From Skermanella sp. TT6 (GTDB lineage: Bacteria > Pseudomonadota > Alphaproteobacteria > Azospirillales > Azospirillaceae), in assembly GCF_016653635.2 (NCBI RefSeq), contig NZ_CP067422.1, forward strand, positions 254,001 to 318,000: a stretch of DNA of 64,000 bases, read 5' to 3'. Position numbers and translations under genes: made by a program. Positions 41,863 to 49,787 of this stretch are shown piece by piece. Position 1 is the stretch's first letter. Each line of letters opens with the position of its first letter. The notes below the pieces were generated by a model. It was not told where the DNA came from. It worked only from the letters and a program-made list of their open reading frames with translations, and did no database searches.

Positions 41863-43862
41863 TCAGCTTCCGACCGGGCCGCCGTCCTGCTTGGTGACGA
41901 CCACCACCGACGGGCGCGGCGGCATGCCGGGCTCGAAGTCGGGCCAGCGGGTCAGCGGGTTCTCCAGGGTCGAGCCCTCGCCCTCGGCCGGGTGCTGCAC
42001 GGCCAGGAACAGCGTCTTCCCGTCGGGCGTGAACTCCGGCCCGCACATCTCCGCCCCGGCCGGGCAGCCGAAGAAGAACTTGACCAGCGCCCGCCCCGGC
42101 CCTTCCAGGTCGCAGGCATACATGCCGTCCGGGATGCCGTTCTTCGCCTGCGCCTCGCCCTGGTCGGTCGAGATCCACAGCCGTCCCTGCGGATCGAACG
42201 CGCAGTTGTCCGGCGAGGACAGCCACACGTCCGTGGCCGGATGGTAGGCCGCCTTGTCCTTCTCCGAGGCGGGATTGCCGGCCAGCAGAACGTGGTCCCA
42301 GCGGAAGGTCCCGGCCGCATGGTCGGCCTCCCGGCCGGCGCCGCCGGGCGGGATCAACTCGACGATCTGGCCGTGGCGGTTCTCCGGACGCGGATTGACC
42401 GCGTCGACCTGGCCTGCCTTGCGGCGCGAGTTGTTGGTGCACATGACGTAGACGCGGCCGTTGACCGGGTTCGGCTCCACGTCCTCCGGACGGTCCATCG
42501 GCGTGGCGCCGACCAGGTCGGCGGCGCGCCGGGTCTCGATCAGCACCTCGGCCTGGCTCTCGAAGCCATTGGCCGCGGTCAGCGGTCCCTGCCCGTGGAC
42601 CAGCGGCAGCCACTCCAGGGTGCCGTCGTCGCCGAACCTGGCGACCGACAGGGTCCCCTCGTCCAGCAGGTCGCGGTTGGCGGCCCGGTCGTTCGGGTCG
42701 TAGGTGCCCTTCGTGACGAAGCGGTAGAGATAGTCGAACCGCTCGTCGTCGCCGGAATACAGCACGACGCGGCCGTCCTTGTTGAGGATGCTGGTCGCGC
42801 CTTCGTGCTTGAACCGGCCGAGCGCCGTCCGCTTCACCGGCACGGACGCGGCGTCGTAGGGGTCGTACTCGGTCATCCAGCCGAACCGGTTGGACTCGTT
42901 GGGCTCCTTGCCCAGGTCGAAGCGGTCGACGGTCTCGTGCCACCAGTAGCGCGACTCCGCCGAGATGCCGTAGCGCTCGTAATGCTTGGCCTGCGGCGAC
43001 GACGCCGGGTCGCCGCCGCCGAAATAGCCGTTGAAGTTCTCCTCCGAGATCAGGATCGTGCCCCACGGCGTCTTGCCGCCGGCGCAGTTGTTGAGCACGC
43101 CGTAGACCGTGGTGCCGGCCGGGTCCGCGCCGGTCCGCATGCGCGCGTGCCCGGCGGCCGGGCCGGAGATGCGACAGGCCGTGTTCATGGTGATCCGGCG
43201 GGCATAGGGGCTGCCGTCGACCACGGCCCAGCGCCCGTTCTCCTTCCTGACCTCGACGACGGTATGGCCATGGGCCGCCATCTCGACCTTTGTTTCCTCA
43301 GCGGTTGTGCCGCGCTCCTTCTGTTTCCCGTCCGCGCCGGTCCGGAGCCAATCGGCGAACATCAGCTCGGGCGCCGTGTATTCTGGTTGATACCGAGAAG
43401 CCCGTGTTCCGAACTGTCGGAGCCGTGGGGCAGCGGCAGGTAGCCGATGTAATCGCAGTTATAGCCGAACTGCTTCTCCTGCGCGGCGCCGGTCAGGTTC
43501 TTCGGGTCGAACGCCGGCGCGTCCGGCATCACCTTGTCGCCCCAGCGGATCAGCAGGTCCGCGTCGTAGCCGGGAGCCACCTGGTGGGAGTCCAGGATGA
43601 CATGCCTCGGCTGCGTGAAGGTGAGCGTCGAAGCGCCCTGCGCCGCCGCCTCGGACGGCCGCAGCACGCCGGCGGCGGCTCCCGTCGCGAAGGCGGCGCC
43701 CAGGGCGGTCGTGGTGCCGAGCAGGCCTTTCAGCAGGTCGCGCCTGCCCGCCCTCATCCCGGAGACCTCCAGGAACGGGGTATTGGTCGAATCATTGCTG
43801 CCGATATCGTCGGCGTCCTCGACGACGATGGGCTCGAAGCGCTGGTCCAGGCTCTTCGCCAT
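41863..43862 (-). pseudogene. phoX: PhoX-family alkaline phosphatase broken by a one-base deletion
   Basis: Two frames on the minus strand together make one PhoX (DUF839) protein. 43862-43362 gives the N-terminus with a Tat signal (GRRDLLKGLLG) and runs to [12 protein letters not shown]. 43362-41863 continues MFADWLRTG through [19 protein letters not shown] to the C-terminus. Inserting one G after aaccag near 43383 restores [16 protein letters not shown], matching the family's NHEYT region. Total length of 2000 bases is one short of 667 codons. PhoX is a calcium/iron-dependent periplasmic phosphomonoesterase. Either a true frameshift or a sequencing error; everything else in the gene looks intact. 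Confidence 0.88.
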
Positions 43863-44061
43863 GGTCTCCCTTCCTCTTTATCTTAACCCGGCCGTTCTTT
43901 CGGGCCGGCACGGACAGGCTAGCCCCGGCCGGGGCCGGCTGTCATCCGTTCAGGCGGATCAAGCACTTAAGGACAGCCGGTTCCACGTGCGCGATCCGTC
44001 CCCATATGTACGGTACGGTACGCGCGAGGCGACCCCATGAGCGTGCCGTCCGGGAGAGAGC

Positions 44062-45114
44062 ATGGGCCTGATCTTCGATGCCGGTTCGGATCCGCAGCGC
44101 CGCGCCTTCGCGGAGCGAGCCGTCCTGCGCTACTGGCTCCGGCATCCCGAGATGGCGCAGCGGTACGGCACCGAAGGCCGCCGGCGCTGCGTCGAGGACC
44201 TTCAATACACGCTGCTCTATCTGGAGGCCGCCACCGCCACCGGCAGCCTGGAGCTGTTCCGCAGCTACACGGAATGGCTCCGGTCGATCTTCATCTGCCA
44301 CCACCTCGACGTCGCCGACTTGGCCGGAACGCTGGAAACGCTTCTGGAAATCTTCACCGAGCGCGGCGACGCCCTGCCGGCCGAGTACCTGGCCGACAGC
44401 CTGCGGCTGATGGACAGCATGGAGGACGTGCCCCCGAACCTGCTGGCGGAGAACAACCCGCACCGGACCCTGGCCCAGGGTTACCTGGCGCTGCTGCTCG
44501 ACCAGGACCGGCAGGGCGCCGCGGACCTGATCATCAACGCCGCCGACACGGGCATCCCGCTGACCGACCTCTACCTGCACGTCTTCCAGCCCTGCCTGCA
44601 CGAGGTGGGCCGGCTCTGGATGACCGGCCGGCTCACCATCCCGCAGGAGCATTTCGCCACGACGGCGACCCAGTCGATCCTGGCCCAGCTCCAGCCCTAT
44701 GCCGCCTGCCGCTCCGGCACCGGGCGGCGCCTGCTCGCCGTCTGCATCGACGGGGAGCTGCACGAGATCGGCCTGCGCATGGTCGGCGACGTCTTCACCC
44801 TGAACGGCTGGGAAACCACCTTCCTGGGCGCCAGCGTCCCGGTCGCCGGCATCGTCGGGGCCGTGAAGGCGGACCGGCCCGAGCTCCTGGCCCTGTCCGT
44901 CACCATCGCCCCCAACCTGCCCAAGGCCGCCGCCCTGGTCGAGGCGCTGAGGGCCGATCCGGGATGCGCCAACACCCGGATCATCGTCGGCGGCCATCCC
45001 TTCAACCGCTGCCCCGACCTGTGGCGGCGGATCGGCGCCGACGCCCATGGCCGCGACGCCGCGGCGGCGGTCGCCTGGGCGGACAGGCATTTCGCGCTCC
45101 CCGGCCCGGCATAG
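44062..45114 (+). CDS. Cobalamin-binding (CarH/LitR-like) protein without DNA-binding domain
   Basis: A 350-aa soluble protein. The N-terminal 125 residues are helical and unrecognised. A B12-binding helical bundle follows with the W and EH markers (GRLWMTGRLTIPQEHFATTATQ), then a Rossmann B12 domain with GELHEIGLRMVGD replacing the classic DxHxxG, and LSVTIAPNLPKAAALVEALR. CarH/LitR photoreceptors and AerR/PpaA antirepressors share this part; the MerR HTH of CarH is missing. GGGAGAGAG precedes the ATG. Upstream DNA has tandem tacggtacggtacg (43997-44012). It probably senses light or B12 and acts by protein contact (inference). Confidence 0.88.
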   Translation: MGLIFDAGSDPQRRAFAERAVLRYWLRHPEMAQRYGTEGRRRCVEDLQYTLLYLEAATATGSLELFRSYTEWLRSIFICHHLDVADLAGTLETLLEIFTERGDALPAEYLADSLRLMDSMEDVPPNLLAENNPHRTLAQGYLALLLDQDRQGAADLIINAADTGIPLTDLYLHVFQPCLHEVGRLWMTGRLTIPQEHFATTATQSILAQLQPYAACRSGTGRRLLAVCIDGELHEIGLRMVGDVFTLNGWETTFLGASVPVAGIVGAVKADRPELLALSVTIAPNLPKAAALVEALRADPGCANTRIIVGGHPFNRCPDLWRRIGADAHGRDAAAAVAWADRHFALPGPA

Positions 45115-45132
45115 GCCGTCCCGCGCCGCCCA

Positions 45133-45804
45133 TCAGTGGCGCGCCGCGTGCTCCAGCATCAGGGTGCGGATGTCGGCCAGCACCAGCCGGGGGTCCAGGA
45201 AGTCCAGGCTGTAGATGTTGCGGATCCGCCGTTCCCCGTCGATCAGGTAGACCCGGAGCTGATGGGCCAGCGGCCCGGCCGGGTCGTCCGGGTCGGGCTT
45301 GCGCAGCACCCGCTGGTCGTAGGCCGCCAGGACCGTCTCCAGCTCCGGCCCGCCGCGCGAGGTCAGGAATTGCCAGTCGGCGCCCCCATTCCCGCGCAGC
45401 GCCCGGGCCTGCTCCGCCATCACCTCCGGCGTGTCGTGTCCGGGGTCGAAGCTCATGGTGACCAGCCGCACCCCGGCGGCCAGGGCCGGATCCCCGGCCG
45501 TGGCCTCGTGCAGGCCGCTCATCATCTGGGTGCCCAGCGGGCAGACGTCGCCGCACCGGGTATAGATGAATCCCAGGACGGTGATCCTGCCCGCCATCAG
45601 GTCGTGCAGGCCGCGCACCTCCCCCGTCTCGTCCAGCGCGGTCCCGTCCGCCGCCGGGGCCAGCGGCGGCAGGCGGTAGGTTCCCGGCTCCGGCGGGTCG
45701 TAGTCGAACCCGCCGGGATGGTGCCCGGGTCCGGCGACGGCGGCCGGCGCCGCGAACAGGAACAGGAACAGGAACAGGGCAAAGCCCGGGGCGAGGGCGC
45801 GCAC
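45133..45804 (-). CDS. SCO1/SenC-like copper chaperone
   Basis: A 223-aa periplasmic protein with a signal peptide (repeat FLFLFLF coded by a GAACAG hexamer repeat on the plus strand). The thioredoxin-like fold carries the copper ligands C84 and C88 (CGDVC) and H181 (LAHQLRVYLID). It lies 15 bases downstream of the methanethiol oxidase-like gene; SCO1/SenC beside mtoX is known in methylotrophs, where the oxidase needs copper. So the likely job is metallating that enzyme rather than cytochrome oxidase. Confidence 0.92.
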   Translation of the reverse strand: MRALAPGFALFLFLFLFAAPAAVAGPGHHPGGFDYDPPEPGTYRLPPLAPAADGTALDETGEVRGLHDLMAGRITVLGFIYTRCGDVCPLGTQMMSGLHEATAGDPALAAGVRLVTMSFDPGHDTPEVMAEQARALRGNGGADWQFLTSRGGPELETVLAAYDQRVLRKPDPDDPAGPLAHQLRVYLIDGERRIRNIYSLDFLDPRLVLADIRTLMLEHAARH

Positions 45805-45819
45805 GGCGCTCCCTCCCGC

Positions 45820-47136
45820 TCAGTTCGCGTAGAGGCTGGCGGCTCCCAGCCGCATGATGTGCGGCCGGCCCAGCTTCTCGGCGTTGAAGTCGATGGTGAA
45901 GCGGTGGTGGAGTTTCCGGCCGTCCCAGTCGTAGCCCTTGATGAACTGGTCGTTGTCGGCGCCCTTCTTGTCCCAGTTCGCCAGCAGCGAGGTGGTGAAA
46001 TAGACCCGCTGTCCGTCCCAGGACTGGGAGACCATGTTGACCTGCCTGCCGATCGTCTCCTCGTGGATCTGCTTCGGCGCGTGCGGGTCGCTGACGTCGA
46101 ACACCCGGACCTTGCCGTCCATGAAGGTGTCCACGAACAGGGTCCTGTCGTCGGCGCTGAGGCTGATGTCCACCGGCAGCGGGATGTCGGACGGATTGCC
46201 GACGTCGGCCACCGCCTTGGCCTTCCACTCGCCGTCGGCGTCCAGGTGGATCAGCCAGATCTTGGAGGTCAGCGCCGTGGTGGTGAAGGCGTAGTCGTGG
46301 GTCGGCCCCCAGGCCCAGCGGATCTCCAGGGGCGCGCCCGGCACATGGAACACCTTGCGCGGCTTGCGCTCGTGGAAGTCCCACAGCACGACGGTCTGGC
46401 CGAACCGCGTCATGGCCTCCGGGTCCTTCAGCATCTCGCCGAAGTTCCTCATATAGTTGGATTTGCCCGTGAAGGACGAGGTCAGCAGCGCGTTCCTGCG
46501 CGGCAGGACGCGCTGGTCGTAGCCGTAGCCGTCGGCGACCTTCTCGATCTCGGCCCCGCGGGGATCCTCGGCGGTCGGCATCCAGTGGGAGGCCAGGAAC
46601 CGGCCGTCGTTGGTGTATTCGACCAGCGCGGTGCGCCCGCCCCCGTCCTTGGCGTTGGACAGCCCCGACATCAGCATGCGTCCGGGCAGGGCGTAGGCGC
46701 CGTGCGGCCCGACCACGCCACCGCTGGCCTGGACGAAGTCCTCGATCGTCCGCTCCAGCTTCGGGCGGGCCGGATCGGTGTGGATGTCGAAGATGAAGAT
46801 CCGGCTGGTGTCCAATCCGCTGGTCCAGAAATAGCGGCGGTCGTCGGTGAAGCCGCCATGGTGCGCCTCGTTCCGGCTGCCGACCGGGGCGCTGGCGATC
46901 ACCTTGCCATAGGTCGCCGAGCCCGGCCGGACATCCACGGTCACCAGCTTGTCCGACCCGTCGCCCATCCCCTCGACGCCCAGGGTCCAGACATAGACGT
47001 AATCCTCCTGCCCCGTGATCTTGGGCATGAAGGGCGACATGCAGGTCTCGTCCGCCACGGCCGGCGCCGCGGCAGTGGCGAGCAGCAACCCCGCCGCCCC
47101 GATGAACCGACGCAGGACTCCCCCGACCGTTTCCAT
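45820..47136 (-). CDS. mtoX: Methanethiol oxidase / selenium-binding protein (SBP56) family
   Basis: A 438-aa protein with signal peptide (ends AVADE) and a beta-propeller of the SBP56/MtoX family: repeats such as FTDDRRYFWTSGLDTS, GPHGAYALPGRM, EIRWAWGPTHDYAF, VDISLSADDRTLFV and NMVSQSWDGQRVYFTTSL. Conserved His residues (EAHHGGF, GPHG, PTHDY, RPHIM) are candidate copper ligands. It oxidises methanethiol to formaldehyde, sulfide and peroxide in characterised homologues. Its link to SCO1 supports this over a selenium role. GAGGTGAG precedes the ATG. Confidence 0.88.
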   Translation of the reverse strand: METVGGVLRRFIGAAGLLLATAAAPAVADETCMSPFMPKITGQEDYVYVWTLGVEGMGDGSDKLVTVDVRPGSATYGKVIASAPVGSRNEAHHGGFTDDRRYFWTSGLDTSRIFIFDIHTDPARPKLERTIEDFVQASGGVVGPHGAYALPGRMLMSGLSNAKDGGGRTALVEYTNDGRFLASHWMPTAEDPRGAEIEKVADGYGYDQRVLPRRNALLTSSFTGKSNYMRNFGEMLKDPEAMTRFGQTVVLWDFHERKPRKVFHVPGAPLEIRWAWGPTHDYAFTTTALTSKIWLIHLDADGEWKAKAVADVGNPSDIPLPVDISLSADDRTLFVDTFMDGKVRVFDVSDPHAPKQIHEETIGRQVNMVSQSWDGQRVYFTTSLLANWDKKGADNDQFIKGYDWDGRKLHHRFTIDFNAEKLGRPHIMRLGAASLYAN

Positions 47137-47406
47137 CGCTCACCTCGCGCGTTCGCTACCCGACGCGGCATTATTTACCATAACTCCCCGAGCCGGGGAG
47201 AGGCGCATCGGGACATCCGGGATTCATCCGGAGAGAGGCACGCAAGTAAACACCGACGAAACCGAAGGTGATGGCGCTCCGGCGGGCGCCCGCGTTCCGA
47301 GGGACCGGACCGGGTCAGAAGGTCGCGGCGGCTGTCCGACCCTTGCCGATGGTTGCGGGAGTATGCTGCTGTTCGCGCGACCATACCCCGACCGGCGCCC
47401 GCGACC

Positions 47407-48396
47407 ATGCAAGCCTCCGACTCCCTGTACCACCGCCTGTTCTCCGACCCGGTGATGATCGAGCAGCTCGTGCGCGGCTTCCTGCCCGCCGGGATCGCCG
47501 CCCTGCTGGACTTCACCCGGCTCGAACGGGTCAACGCCAAGTTCCACGCCCCCCGCGGCGAGCGGCGCGAGGGCGACGTGATCTGGCGCGTGCCGACGCT
47601 GGCCGGCGAGATGGTCCACATCTACCTGCTGCTGGAGTTCCAGGCGACCCCGGAGCGGTTCATGCCGGTGCGGGTGCAGGTCTATTCCGGCCTGCTCTGG
47701 CAGCAGATCATCGACGGGCGCGCCCTGGCGCCGGGCGGCCGGCTGCCGCCCTTGCTGCCGATCGTGCTCTACGCCGGCGAGGCCCGCTGGGACTGCCCCG
47801 CCGACACGACCGACTTGGTGGCCTTGCCGGAGGACTCGCCGCTCTGGCCTTGGCAGCCGCAGGTCCGCTATCATCTGATTGACGAGAAGCGGCTGCGCGC
47901 CGAGGACTTGGCCCGGCACGACAGCCTGGTGGCGCTGCTGTTCCGGATCGAGATCTGCGACCGGCCGGACGACCTGCCCGGCCTGGTCGGCCAGGCGGTG
48001 GCCTGGTTCGCCGAGCATCCGGGACATGCTACGCTGCGGCTGGCGTTCGGCGATGTGGTGGCGCACGCGGTCGCGGGCCTGGTCGGCGCCCCGCAGCCCG
48101 CGACGGTGTCGATGGATATCGAGGAGGTTCAGGGCATGCTGGCGGAACGCATCAAGAAGTGGGAACAGGAACTCATCGCCAAGGGCGCCGCGGAGGGCAA
48201 GGCCGAAGGCATCGCCGAGGGCAGGGCCGCCATGTTCAAGCGCCAGTTCACCCGCCGCTTCGGCACCCTGCCGGCGGATGTGGAACGGTTGATCGATACC
48301 GCGACGCCGGATCAGCACGACGCCTACATGGATCGCCTGATGGACGCCCAAGCGCCCGGCGACGTCTTCCCCGGCCTCCTCCGCCCCGGCGAATAA
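47407..48396 (+). CDS. Rpn-family recombination-promoting nuclease (PD-(D/E)xK)
   Basis: A 329-aa protein starting MQASDSLYHRLFSDPVMIEQLVRGFLP, the family's opening. The nuclease motif is VHIYLLLEFQ (E-x-Q), preceded by GDVIWRVP. The C-terminus has the E/G repeat GAAEGKAEGIAEGRAAM and FTRRFGTLP, common in Rpn proteins. Also called transposase_31/DUF4351-type. It degrades DNA in vitro and raises RecA-independent recombination in E. coli homologues. A decayed second copy of its C-terminal part follows at 48630, so a tandem array has eroded. Confidence 0.9.
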   Translation: MQASDSLYHRLFSDPVMIEQLVRGFLPAGIAALLDFTRLERVNAKFHAPRGERREGDVIWRVPTLAGEMVHIYLLLEFQATPERFMPVRVQVYSGLLWQQIIDGRALAPGGRLPPLLPIVLYAGEARWDCPADTTDLVALPEDSPLWPWQPQVRYHLIDEKRLRAEDLARHDSLVALLFRIEICDRPDDLPGLVGQAVAWFAEHPGHATLRLAFGDVVAHAVAGLVGAPQPATVSMDIEEVQGMLAERIKKWEQELIAKGAAEGKAEGIAEGRAAMFKRQFTRRFGTLPADVERLIDTATPDQHDAYMDRLMDAQAPGDVFPGLLRPGE

Positions 48397-48440
48397 CCTG
48401 ATTCTCCGGCCGGCACCGTAACCGTCAGAGCGGTCCCCGG

Positions 48441-48590
48441 TCAGGTTGAACCGCTCCGGTCCTCGCAGCCTGCCGTTCCACTCTCCGCCCTGTGTTGCGC
48501 CATGGGCGCAACCTACGCTCGATGCAGCGCGGCGGTGATGCGAGCCGACGATCGTAGGTTGCGCCTTGGCGCAACGCATCGGATCGGCTG
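48441..48590. repeat. Dispersed 150-bp repeat, copy B (nested palindromes)
   Basis: Second copy of the unit at 33405-33556. The left arm 48494-48516 is identical to that of copy A; the right arm 48554-48575 has lost one base and one match (gcgccttggcgc), so the pair is partly broken. It lies between the Rpn gene and its decayed partner. Confidence 0.85.
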
Positions 48591-48629
48591 CCCCGGGCGG
48601 ATCGACCTGATCTGGTACAGCTCCAGCCG

Positions 48630-48898
48630 ACCATCCTTCGGCAAGGGGGCGCGCACGCGGTCGCAGGTCTGGTCGCCGGCCCACAGGCCGCGACGGTGCC
48701 GATGGATATCGAGGAGGTTCAAGGCATGCTGGCGGAACGCATCGAGAATGGGAATGCGAACTGCTCGCCGAAGGCGTCGCGCTCGGCCGGACCGCGATGC
48801 TCCGGCGCCAGTTCGCCCGGCGCTTCGGCGCCCTGCCGGCCGGCGCGGAGCGCCTGATCGATGCCGGTACGCCGAGCGACGTCTTCCCCGACCACTAC
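48630..48898 (+). pseudogene. Decayed 3' part of a second Rpn-family gene
   Basis: Matches the C-terminal third of the intact neighbour: AHAVAGLVAGPQAATVPMDIEEVQGMLAERI, then after a one-base shift near 48750 EWECELLAEGVALGRTAMLRRQFARRFGALP, then AERLIDAGTPSDVFP. (Stated in pieces; each aligns with the 47407 gene.) The 5' two thirds are gone, replaced by repeat copy B. It arose by duplication and decay of an Rpn array. Confidence 0.8.
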
Positions 48899-48959
48899 CA
48901 CTCCGAAGCCAGCGCTCAACCGCAGCGCAACTATATTGTGGCGAGGTGTTCGCAACGGC

Positions 48960-49045
48960 GGGAAACCGGGGTCAGACCACCATTTCGCACCAAGCCTTCC
49001 GAATGCCTATCTTCCGGCGAAATGGTGGTCTGACCCCGGCTTCCC
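48960..49045. repeat. REP-like paired palindrome, copy 2 (86 bp)
   Basis: Arms 48960-48988 and 49017-49045 are 29 bases each and match as inverted repeats at 28 of 29 positions (core ggggtcagaccaccattt); the spacer is 28 bases, the same layout as copy 1 at 30703. Between the copies bases differ while pairing is kept (ggtcgg/ccgacc against ggtcag/ctgacc), suggesting selection on structure. It lies about 110 bases upstream of the terminase-like gene. Confidence 0.85.
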
Positions 49046-49154
49046 TCACACACCCGCTTGCGTCGGGTGCCCTCTCCGATACCTAAATGTTCTGTCTTTG
49101 TTCCGAAAAATCCCGTAAACTTTCCGGCATCGTCTACCGCCGAGGGCCGCCGCC

Positions 49155-49787
49155 ATGTCCGATGCAACTCCCGTGATCCGCCTCACCGCCCGGCACGAGG
49201 CTTTCTGCCAGGCCATGGCCGCCAATGTCGGCGGAGCCGAGGCCGCGCGCCGGGCCGGCTATTCGCCCAAGGGCGCCAAGCAGCGCGGGTCGTGCCTGAT
49301 GGCCCGGCCGGAGATCCGCATCCGCGTCGATCAGCTCCGGGCGGCCCGTTCCGCCGGGATCGAGGTCGAGTTGAATGACGCGGCGGAGACGGTCAAGGCG
49401 ATCATCGCCGACGCGATGGAGAAGAAGCAGAGCGCCCTCGCGCTGCGCGCGGTCGAGCTGCGCCTGAAGCTGCGCGGCATCATGCTGGACAAGCGCATCC
49501 CCCATCACTTCACGGCCGCCCCGCACCCCGACGCCGACCTGGAGGCGCACGACTTCGACCCGGCCGAGGAGAACGACGGCCGCCTCGCCGAAGCCGCCGT
49601 CGAGATAGTGACCTCGGTGGATGACCCGGTGTCGCGGCAGAAGCCGTCCGGCAGGCCGGCCGCCGTGAAGCCGGCGCCCTTCGCCCCGCGCCGGGCACCC
49701 GCCCTGATGACCTCGACCTCGCTGACCCCACCGCTCCCGTTGCCGCTCCCCCAGCCCCTCCCGATGCCGCTCAGCGCCGCCGGGTGA
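49155..49787 (+). CDS. Terminase-small-subunit-like HTH protein
   Basis: A 210-aa protein. Residues 8-70 (LTARHEAFCQAMAANVGGAE, AARRAGYSPKGAKQRGSCLM) match the helix-turn-helix N-terminus of phage terminase small subunits. A helical middle follows, then an unusual Pro/Leu-rich tail (PPLPLPLPQPLPMPL). No terminase large subunit, portal or other phage gene is near, so this is a lone domesticated or stranded copy. The last 17 bases overlap the end of the convergent D-lactate dehydrogenase gene, and the repetitive tail may be read-through over that end. Confidence 0.75.
   Translation: MSDATPVIRLTARHEAFCQAMAANVGGAEAARRAGYSPKGAKQRGSCLMARPEIRIRVDQLRAARSAGIEVELNDAAETVKAIIADAMEKKQSALALRAVELRLKLRGIMLDKRIPHHFTAAPHPDADLEAHDFDPAEENDGRLAEAAVEIVTSVDDPVSRQKPSGRPAAVKPAPFAPRRAPALMTSTSLTPPLPLPLPQPLPMPLSAAG

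Larger units (their letters stand above)
48397..49154. other. Repeat- and pseudogene-rich stretch after the Rpn gene
   Basis: No intact gene. In order: dispersed repeat copy B (48441-48590), remnant of a second Rpn gene (48630-48898), REP-like element copy 2 (48960-49045), and about 100 bases leading to the terminase-like gene. Confidence 0.6.

Noticed and set aside
49155-49787. Prophage
   Set aside because: Only one terminase-small-like gene; no integrase, portal, capsid or tail genes within the window.
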